64,000 nucleotides of DNA from Tabrizicola oligotrophica. GTDB taxonomy: Bacteria > Pseudomonadota > Alphaproteobacteria > Rhodobacterales > Rhodobacteraceae. A program made the position numbers and the translations under genes. The stretch covers positions 124,001-188,000 of the forward strand of contig NZ_JAAIVJ010000005.1 in the NCBI RefSeq assembly GCF_011008935.1. Direction: 5' to 3'. Positions within the stretch are counted from its first letter, which is position 1, and each line of letters starts with the position of its first letter. The notes under the pieces are model-generated. The model searched no databases, was not told the origin of the DNA, and was given only the letters and a program-made list of their open reading frames with translations. Below are positions 57,046 to 64,000 of this stretch, piece after piece.

Positions 57046-58752
57046 TCAGGCCTTGATGAGGCCCATCGATTCCAGCTTCAGGATCACCTCGTGGGCGCAG
57101 GCGTCGACGTCGGTGCCCTCGGTGTCGATCACCAGCTCGGCTTGGGTCGGGGCTTCATAGGGGTCGGAGATCCCGGTGAATTCCTTGATCTTGCCTTCAC
57201 GCGCCAGCTTGTACAGGCCCTTGCGGTCGCGGCGTTCGCATTCCTCGACCGAGGTGGCGACATGCACTTCCATGAAGGCGCCATACTGTTCGATCATCTC
57301 GCGCACGGCGCGGCGGGTCGCGGTATAGGGCGCGATCGGGGCGCAGATGGCGATGCCGCCGTTCTTGGTGATTTCCGAGGCGACATAGCCGATGCGGCGG
57401 ATGTTGATGTCGCGGTGTTCCTTGGAGAAGCCAAGTTCCGACGACAGATGCTTGCGCACCACGTCACCGTCCAGAAGCGTTACCGGCCGGCCGCCCTGTT
57501 CCATCAGCTTGACCATCAGCGCGTTGGCGATGGTCGACTTGCCCGAGCCGGAAAGCCCGGTGAAGAACACGGTAAAGCCTTGCTTGTCGCGCGCCGGCGA
57601 GGTCTTGCGCAGCTGGGTGACAACCTCGGGGAAGGAGAACCATTCCGGAATGTCGAGCCCTTCGCGCAGGCGGCGGCGCAGTTCGGTGCCGGAAATGTCC
57701 AGAACCGTCGTGCCTTCCGGCACTTCGTTCGCCGGATAATATTGCGCCTTTTCCTGCACATAGACCATGTGCTTGAAATCGACCATGGTCACGCCGATCT
57801 CGTCCTGGTGCTTCTGGAACAGATCCTGCGCGTCATAGGGGCCGTAGAAATCCTTGCCGGCCGAGTTCTTGCCGGGGCCGGCGTGGTCGCGGCCGACGAT
57901 GAAATGGGTCATGCCGTGGTTGCGGCGGATGAGCCCGTGCCAGACCGCCTCGCGCGGGCCGGCCATGCGCATCGCAAGGTTCAGAAGCGACATGGAGGTG
58001 GTCGAGGCCGGATACTTGTCGATCACCGCCTCATAGCAGCGCACGCGGGTGAAGTGGTCGACGTCGCCCGGCTTGGTCATGCCGACGACCGGGTGAATCA
58101 GCAGGTTGGCCTGCGCTTCCTTGGCGGCGCGGAAGGTCAGTTCCTGATGCGCGCGGTGCAGCGGGTTGCGGGTCTGGAAGGCCACGACCTTGTGCCAGCC
58201 CAGCTTGCGGAACAGCGTCCGCAACTCGTTCGGGGTGTCGCGGCGGGCCTTGAAATCGTAATGCACCGGCTGCTGGATGCCGGTGATCGGGCCACCGAGA
58301 TAGACCTTGCCGGCCACGTTGTGCAGGTAGTTCACCGCCGGGTGGGCAAGATCGTCGGCGCCGAACACCTTTTCGGCTTCGCGGGCCTTGTTCGGCAGCC
58401 ATTTGTCGCTGACCGACATGATCGCCAGAATGACGCCTTCGGCATCGCGCAGCGCGATGTCCTGACCGGGGGCGACCTTGTCGGCGAAAGCCTCGTTCAC
58501 GTCGAGCGTGATCGGCATCGGCCAGAGCGTGCCGTCAGCCAGACGCATGTTTTCGACGACGTTGTCGTAGTCGGCTTCGGTGTTGAAGCCCTTCAGCGGG
58601 AAGAAGCCGCCGTTCATCAGCAGTTCAAGGTCGCAAACCTGACGCGGAGTCAGATCCCACGACGGCAGCGCGCCGGCTTCGTGCTTCAGCTTCAGGGCGG
58701 ATTCGTGGGAAACATAAAGCTCCGGGATCGGAGCGTGGTTCGACAGGGTCAT
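57046..58752 (-). CDS. sat-cysC: Bifunctional ATP sulfurylase / APS kinase
   Basis: 568 residues. N-terminal ATP sulfurylase (about 1-390) with FQTRNPLHRAHQE (HxxH catalytic) and VGRDHAGPG; C-terminal APS kinase (about 395-568) with FFTGLSGSGKST (P-loop) and DGDVVRKHLS. It turns sulfate to APS and then PAPS for reduction or sulfation. The fusion places sulfurylase first, as in many Rhodobacterales. Single gene, divergent from nothing nearby; a terminator follows. Confidence 0.97.
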   Translation of the reverse strand: MTLSNHAPIPELYVSHESALKLKHEAGALPSWDLTPRQVCDLELLMNGGFFPLKGFNTEADYDNVVENMRLADGTLWPMPITLDVNEAFADKVAPGQDIALRDAEGVILAIMSVSDKWLPNKAREAEKVFGADDLAHPAVNYLHNVAGKVYLGGPITGIQQPVHYDFKARRDTPNELRTLFRKLGWHKVVAFQTRNPLHRAHQELTFRAAKEAQANLLIHPVVGMTKPGDVDHFTRVRCYEAVIDKYPASTTSMSLLNLAMRMAGPREAVWHGLIRRNHGMTHFIVGRDHAGPGKNSAGKDFYGPYDAQDLFQKHQDEIGVTMVDFKHMVYVQEKAQYYPANEVPEGTTVLDISGTELRRRLREGLDIPEWFSFPEVVTQLRKTSPARDKQGFTVFFTGLSGSGKSTIANALMVKLMEQGGRPVTLLDGDVVRKHLSSELGFSKEHRDINIRRIGYVASEITKNGGIAICAPIAPYTATRRAVREMIEQYGAFMEVHVATSVEECERRDRKGLYKLAREGKIKEFTGISDPYEAPTQAELVIDTEGTDVDACAHEVILKLESMGLIKA

Positions 58753-58909
58753 GGAAATGCTCGCGTTGTTTGGCCAAGGGCGGAGGCGCCGTCTGGCAAG
58801 GCCGCCGTTCGGCGCGGCTTTAGCCCCGGACGGGGGCTGAATTCAAGCGGGACTGGGGTTTTCTTCGGAAATAGGGCGGAAATGCCGCGCAATGCGACGC
58901 GGCGGGAAT

Positions 58910-58940
58910 GTCATTCCCCCGAAGGCCCGGAGGGAATGAC
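58910..58940. repeat. Inverted repeat downstream of trxB
   Basis: GTCATTCCC / GGGAATGAC (9 bp) with a 13-nt loop CCGAAGGCCCGGA, preceded by GGGAATGTCATTCCC so the arms can pair two ways. 8 nt beyond the trxB stop. May be a terminator; resembles dispersed GTCATTCCC-type repeats of alphaproteobacteria. Confidence 0.5.
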
Positions 58941-58948
58941 AAGGTTCT

Positions 58949-59926
<978 letters not shown>

Positions 59927-60059
59927 TCATATAGGCAAGGGATTTGGGGCGGGAAACCCCCGGTGCGGGCCGGCTCATTACGAAAAATTGCGCGTCCGCG
60001 AAATATTATTGCGCCCGCCCGGCCATGAGCCTAATAAGCGGTCAAAATGGGAGACAAGA

Positions 60060-60560
60060 ATGGCCACCTCCAAGCTCGATCCGATCGACCGCCATATCCT
60101 TGCGGAATTGCAGGCCGATGGTCGGATGACGAACGTCGAGCTGGCAAGCCGCGTCGGCATCTCGGCCCCACCCTGCCTGCGCCGGGTGCGCACGCTGGAG
60201 GAGGAGGGCTACATCAAGGGCTACCATGCCGAGGTGAACGCCCGCGAACTGGGATTCGAGGTGGCGGTCTTTGCCATGGTGCGCCTGTCGAGCCAGGCCG
60301 AGGCAGACCTGTCCACCTTCGAGGCCCGCTGCCGCGCCTGGCCCTTGGTCCGCGAATGCCACATGCTGAACGGCGAGATCGACTTCATCCTGAAATGTGT
60401 CTCGCCCGACCTGTCCTCCTTCCAGAACTTCCTGACCGAAGAGCTGCTGAAGGCCGAGAACGTGGCCAATGTGAAAACCAGTCTGGTGATCCGCTGCGCC
60501 AAGGATGAACCGGGTCTGCCCTTTGACGTGCTGGAGGCGCGGCTGGCAAGGAATGCCTGA
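60060..60560 (+). CDS. Lrp/AsnC family transcriptional regulator
   Basis: 166 residues; GGGAGA precedes the ATG. HTH LASRVGISAPPCLRRVRTLEEE and RAM domain ECHMLNGEIDFILKCVS. Longer than the other two Lrp genes by a C-terminal tail. The upstream region has AT-rich ATTGCGC repeats (60000-60020) that could be an autoregulatory site; a role in trxB control is possible, not shown. Confidence 0.92.
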   Translation: MATSKLDPIDRHILAELQADGRMTNVELASRVGISAPPCLRRVRTLEEEGYIKGYHAEVNARELGFEVAVFAMVRLSSQAEADLSTFEARCRAWPLVRECHMLNGEIDFILKCVSPDLSSFQNFLTEELLKAENVANVKTSLVIRCAKDEPGLPFDVLEARLARNA

Positions 60561-60589
60561 CGCGGGTGCAACCTGACCCTGACATGCAG

Positions 60590-60633
60590 AAGGCCGCCCC
60601 TTGTCGATGCCAGAGGAGCATCGGGGCGGCCTT
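60590..60633 (+). terminator. Terminator of the Lrp gene
   Basis: 11-bp stem AAGGCCGCCCC / GGGGCGGCCTT with an inner CGATGC / GCATCG stem, 29 nt past the Lrp stop, followed by TTGACCATTT. Confidence 0.75.
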
Positions 60634-60920
60634 GACCATTTAAAATCCCGAGGCGGCCGTTTCCGGCCGGACCGGGGCAATCACGGGCTGCCATGCAGGT
60701 CTTACATTTCCCGTCACCGCCTGTTGCACAGAGGGACATCTGCTGAGCGGGAAACTGGCCCAAGGCTGAGGCGCTGTCAAAATTTCCGGGCGATAGGTCC
60801 GGGATGCGCTGCGATCACGGCCAAGGGGCCGGGATTGTTTGCAGGCCACAGAACAATCCCCGGGCGCGGGTGCGCCGCCTGACCGAATCAACCTTTGGTG
60901 TCGTTGCCGGGCAGGCCATG
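60634..60920. other. 287-bp intergenic region with no gene seen
   Basis: Open frames here are short and not protein-like. No promoter or repeat stands out. Confidence 0.5.
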
Positions 60921-60949
60921 AAAAAGGGCCGGAGCTTGCGCCCCGGCCC
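60921..60949 (-). terminator. Terminator of the 49-residue gene
   Basis: On the minus strand GGGCCGG-G-GC / GC-CCGGCCC stem with a 4-nt loop, followed immediately by TTTTT. It sits 23 nt beyond the small gene stop. Confidence 0.8.
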
Positions 60950-60972
60950 CCGGTGAAATGCTTTGGTCGTGG

Positions 60973-61122
60973 TCAGCTGGCCGCCACCGCGCGGGTTCCC
61001 GCCTTCGGGGCGGCCTTCATTGCGGCCGGACGCCGGCGGGTGCCACGCGCCCAGGGAAGCGAGACCTGCACCTCAGTCGAGGCGGCGATGATGGCTTTCA
61101 TCCAGCGGCGGTCTTTCTTCAT
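60973..61122 (-). CDS. Small basic protein of 49 residues
   Basis: 49 residues, very basic. GGAAGG lies 9 nt before the ATG at 61122, and directly abuts the alternative ATG at 61131, so the shorter form is preferred. Sequence opens MKKDRRWMKAIIAASTE, then LPWARGTRRRPAAMKAA and ends AGTRAVAAS. No membrane span. A proper intrinsic terminator lies 23 nt downstream (60921-60949), and the 259-bp leader carries hairpin and word repeats, which supports a real expressed gene. I recall similar small proteins in other Rhodobacteraceae, but cannot verify; function unknown. Confidence 0.6.
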   Translation of the reverse strand: MKKDRRWMKAIIAASTEVQVSLPWARGTRRRPAAMKAAPKAGTRAVAAS

Positions 61123-61303
61123 GGTGTTCATCCTTCCGGGCTGCGCTTGCTTGGTCCTTGTGACCTTGACGGAGTTTCCCTGTGATTTGCGGCAAGGATT
61201 TGGCCTTGTCGCCAGCATTGTCGGAAAATTCGTGGCAAAGACCGGGGCAATTGTGGCGGAGCGGTCTTGCGGCCAACCCTTTGAAATCCGGTTTTTTTAT
61301 GGG

Positions 61304-61339
61304 AATCCGGAAACAATCGCGTGCAATTGTTTCCGGATT
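61304..61339. repeat. Perfect 14-bp hairpin between pgeF and the small gene
   Basis: AATCCGGAAACAAT / ATTGTTTCCGGATT with an 8-nt loop, no mismatch. It lies 42 nt beyond the pgeF stop and about 180 nt upstream of the small gene. It could end the pgeF transcript, though no U-run adjoins it, or shape a leader RNA. Confidence 0.7.
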
Positions 61340-61381
61340 TGCGGCAATCCTTGGGCGAGATGCGCCCAACGCCCGCCCGGA

Positions 61382-62131
61382 TCAGAGCCGGATCACCGAG
61401 ATCAGGCGTCCGTAATCTGCCTGGCCCGCATGGGTGGTGCGCCGGTAGGAATAGAATCGCTCGGGGTCGCGATAGGTGCAATGCCGCGTCCATTCCGCCC
61501 GGCCCACGCCGGCTTCGTTCAGTCGCCACAGGCCATAGGAAGGCAGGTCAAAGAGATAACGCGCGCCATTGCCGTTGATGAAGAAGCGCCGGGTCTCGGG
61601 CGCGTCGTCGGTGAAGGTCTCGAAGAACTCCTGGCCGACCTCATAGGCGATCTGGCTGATGCACGGCCCGATCACGGCAGAGATGGCCGCCCGGCGCGCG
61701 CCCAAGGCCTCCATCGCGTCGAGGGTCGCTTCCAGCACGCCGGCCTGCGCCCCCTTCCAGCCGGCATGCGCCGCGCCGATCACGCCTGCCCCGGCATCGG
61801 CAAACAGCACCGGCTGGCAATCGGCCGTCAACACCGCCAGCCCGAGACCGGGGGTCGCCGTCACCATGGCATCGGCGCGCGGCGCGCTGGAAAAGGGCGC
61901 GGAAACGGTGGCTACATCCGGCGAATGCACCTGATGCACCGAAACCAGCGCTTCAACCCCAAGCCCCATGGCATCGGCCACGCGGGCGCGGTTGATGGCC
62001 ACGATCTCGGCCAGATCGCTGCTGCCGGTGCCGCAATTGAGGCCCGCGAAAATGCCCGAGGAGGCCCCCCCCTTGCGGGTGAAGAAACCATGGCGGGGCG
62101 CCAGTGCCTCCGAAGTGATGATTTCCAGCAT
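61382..62131 (-). CDS. pgeF: PgeF/YfiH peptidoglycan-editing purine nucleoside phosphorylase family
   Basis: 249 residues. VHQVHSPDV, LAVLTADCQPVLF and GAAHAGWKGAQAG provide the metal-binding His/Cys/His. Formerly called polyphenol oxidase or laccase-like; it trims misincorporated L-Ser from murein precursors in E. coli and has nucleoside phosphorylase activity. The start overlaps the MidA-like stop by one base (TGATG). Confidence 0.93.
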   Translation of the reverse strand: MLEIITSEALAPRHGFFTRKGGASSGIFAGLNCGTGSSDLAEIVAINRARVADAMGLGVEALVSVHQVHSPDVATVSAPFSSAPRADAMVTATPGLGLAVLTADCQPVLFADAGAGVIGAAHAGWKGAQAGVLEATLDAMEALGARRAAISAVIGPCISQIAYEVGQEFFETFTDDAPETRRFFINGNGARYLFDLPSYGLWRLNEAGVGRAEWTRHCTYRDPERFYSYRRTTHAGQADYGRLISVIRL

Positions 62132-63198
62132 CAGGCAATTTCCGACGGTGAAGCGAATCCGGGCGGGGGCGGGGCGTCGGGCCCGGTCAGGGCCAGCACT
62201 TTGAACAAGCTTCCCATTTCTGCGGCGTCGGTCAAGCGGCGATGTGCGGCGCGGTGATTTTCCAGCGCCACGCCGGACAGCGCTTGTGCCAGCCGCGCGG
62301 CGCGGGCGTCGATGCCAAGGGCAGTCAGAAAGGAACCTTGGGTTGTGTAGTGCTGCGCGGGCCAGCCCGGGGCCAGGGCTTCGAAATCGACATGCGCCGT
62401 CAGGTCGGCGCGGCCGGGTTCGGCCAGGGGATCGGTGAAGGCGTGGTCCTTCAGGGCCTGCAACGTGTCGCCCTTCGACCGCCAGCCGCCATAATCGACG
62501 ATCAGGGCAAGGCCGCCGTGACGGCGCAGCCGGTCCTTGAGGACGGCCATGTAGGGCTGCGCCAGCGGGCAAAGCTCGACCAGGGTGTTTGCGCCATCCT
62601 TGGCGAAGCGGGGATCCGGCGCAGGGATGGGATCTGGCGAGAGGCCGAAGGCCAGCTTGCCGTCCTGAACTCCGATCAGCCGCTCGTGCCACCGGGTGCC
62701 GAGATTGACGAATTGATGGATCGGCAGGGCGTCGAAAAACTCGTTGGCGATCAGGAACAGCGGCTGGTCCGGCAAATCGTCGATCTCTGCGACCCATCGC
62801 GGCGCATGGTCCGCCAGAGCCCGTGCCTGCACCGCGCGCAGGGCGGGCGAGGCTTCGTGCAACATCACCTGCATCGCGGCGTGGAAACCCGGCACTCCGC
62901 GCGTCGCACGCAGGATATCGGCCATCAGAGTGCCACGACCGGGGCCCAGCTCGGCCAGGGTGAAGCGGGCAGGCGCGCCTTGATCCAGCCAGCTTTGCGC
63001 CAGGCAAAGGCCGATCAGCTCGCCGAACATCTGGGAAATCTCGGGCGCGGTGACGAAATCCCCCTCGGCACCAAAGGGCGGGCGCGTGGTGTAATAGCCA
63101 TGGAGGGGGTGCAGCAGGCATTCGGCCATATAGCTGGCGACCGTCATCGGCCCGTCCTGCCGGATGCGGTCAACAAGGAGCGCGGCCAGCGCCGTCAT
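62131..63198 (-). CDS. MidA/NDUFAF7-like SAM-dependent methyltransferase
   Basis: 355 residues. DUF185 (class I methyltransferase) with the motif [18 protein letters not shown] for [30 protein letters not shown] in the N-terminus, and [11 protein letters not shown]. The mitochondrial homologue methylates an arginine of complex I; bacterial substrates are not established. The ATG overlaps the lgt stop by 4 bp (ATGA). Middle gene of lgt, midA-like, pgeF. Confidence 0.93.
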   Translation of the reverse strand: MTALAALLVDRIRQDGPMTVASYMAECLLHPLHGYYTTRPPFGAEGDFVTAPEISQMFGELIGLCLAQSWLDQGAPARFTLAELGPGRGTLMADILRATRGVPGFHAAMQVMLHEASPALRAVQARALADHAPRWVAEIDDLPDQPLFLIANEFFDALPIHQFVNLGTRWHERLIGVQDGKLAFGLSPDPIPAPDPRFAKDGANTLVELCPLAQPYMAVLKDRLRRHGGLALIVDYGGWRSKGDTLQALKDHAFTDPLAEPGRADLTAHVDFEALAPGWPAQHYTTQGSFLTALGIDARAARLAQALSGVALENHRAAHRRLTDAAEMGSLFKVLALTGPDAPPPPGFASPSEIA

Positions 63199-64000
63199 CC
63201 ACGTCTGGCCCGCAGGAGAAACCAGAGCCCGGCGGCGAGCATCGGCAGGCTGAGGAGCTGCCCTGCCGTCAGGCCCCAGCCGTTCAACTGCAGATAGAGG
63301 CCAAGCGGGTTCTCTGCGGAGACGAATTGCGCATCCGGTTGGCGGAAGAACTCGACGGCAAAGCGCGCCAGCCCGTAGCCGGCGAAGAACAGCCCGGCAA
63401 TGGCGCCGGGCCAGCGGAACCAGCCGCGCCGCCAGATGAGATAGGTGAAGAGCGCCATCAACAGCAGCCCCTCCAGCCCCGCCTCGTAAAGCTGGCTTGG
63501 ATGGCGGATGCAAGGCATGGCGGCCGTGGCGCAGGCCTGCGCCGCCTCGCCGGGGAAGGCCACGCCCCAGGGCAGGGTCGTCGGCCGGCCCCAAAGCTCG
63601 GCGTTGATGAAATTGGCGACGCGGCCAAGGAACAGCCCGATCGGCACCACCGCGGCCATCAGGTCGGCCATCGGCAGCATGGCGATCTTCTCGCGGCGGC
63701 AAAAGAGGAGGCCCGCCACGACAACGCCGAGAAAGCCGCCATGGAAGGACATACCGCCCTCCCAGACCCGCAGGATGCGGGCCGGATCGGCGGCGAAACC
63801 GGCAAGATCGTAGAACAGCACATAGCCCAGCCGGCCGCCGAGGATGACCCCGAGGATCACCCAGGTAAGCAGCCGCTCGATCTGCTCGGGGCTTGCCGGC
63901 GCCGCGCCGGGCCACAGGCGCGGGGTTTTAACCATGCGCACGATCAGCTTCCAGCCGGCGATCAGCCCGACGATATAGGCCAGCGCATACCAGCGCAGCG
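63195..64000 (-). CDS. lgt: Prolipoprotein diacylglyceryl transferase, 3' part
   Basis: The gene is cut by the right edge; 267 codons are present and the reading frame is open to 64000 ([17 protein letters not shown] just before the visible ATG at 63941, which is therefore internal). Conserved Lgt signatures: [27 protein letters not shown] and [15 protein letters not shown]. Seven or more membrane helices. It adds diacylglycerol to the lipobox Cys of lipoproteins, at the inner membrane. Confidence 0.96.
   Translation of the reverse strand, partial: LRWYALAYIVGLIAGWKLIVRMVKTPRLWPGAAPASPEQIERLLTWVILGVILGGRLGYVLFYDLAGFAADPARILRVWEGGMSFHGGFLGVVVAGLLFCRREKIAMLPMADLMAAVVPIGLFLGRVANFINAELWGRPTTLPWGVAFPGEAAQACATAAMPCIRHPSQLYEAGLEGLLLMALFTYLIWRRGWFRWPGAIAGLFFAGYGLARFAVEFFRQPDAQFVSAENPLGLYLQLNGWGLTAGQLLSLPMLAAGLWFLLRARRG

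Overview
The window is about 64 kb of GC-rich, densely coded chromosome from an alphaproteobacterium, most likely of the family Rhodobacteraceae (Rhodobacter/Gemmobacter/Tabrizicola-like). The indicators are the atpHAGDC order with no F0 genes, a PutA without the E. coli-type DNA-binding domain paired with a divergent Lrp-type putR, an Mn-dependent pyrophosphatase, a Sat-CysC fusion, the Hsp20-DUF1150 pair, and groESL behind a CIRCE element. Nearly everything is chromosomal housekeeping or metabolism. There is no integrase, transposase, phage module, CRISPR array, rRNA or recognisable tRNA.

Layout: 0-5.6 kb holds the start of a secreted protein, a divergent PPDK-like enzyme, a class V aminotransferase and a UbiH-family hydroxylase. 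5.7-9.1 kb is a ureide block (allA, a bicupin ureidoglycine aminohydrolase, a PuuE-UraD fusion and a divergent hydroxyisourate hydrolase) that takes hydroxyisourate towards glyoxylate. 9-13.3 kb has an unknown gene and a MacAB-like exporter. 13.3-19.4 kb has an aminotransferase/Lrp pair and putR/putA. 19.4-25.8 kb has rhomboid, GFA, DUF2125, ChaC, a MotA-like/MotB-like stator pair with long coiled coils, and DUF2189. 25.9-30 kb has clpA, gloB and a methyltransferase. 30.5-35.4 kb is the F1 ATP synthase operon. 35.5-46.8 kb has an H-type lectin, prs, assorted enzymes, ribF, ppaC and an EamA/MBL/TraB operon. 46.9-49 kb is groESL with promoter, CIRCE and terminator. 49-53.3 kb has an HNH endonuclease, acetyltransferases, a Gre-like factor, NUDIX and a lipase. 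53.3-60.6 kb has purEK, hsp20, a sterol desaturase, sat-cysC, trxB and an Lrp gene. 60.6-64 kb has a 49-residue ORF, pgeF, a MidA-like methyltransferase and the 3' part of lgt.

The least explained material is: an HNH nuclease whose N-terminal coding region differs in composition from its nuclease half; a two-gene stator-like system resembling the ZorA/ZorB core without Zorya effectors; three families of intergenic palindromic repeats, mostly just behind stop codons; a recurrent TTGYGGCAA word in three otherwise empty promoter regions; and a small gene with its own terminator. Functions are inferred by eye from sequence motifs; no database search was possible.
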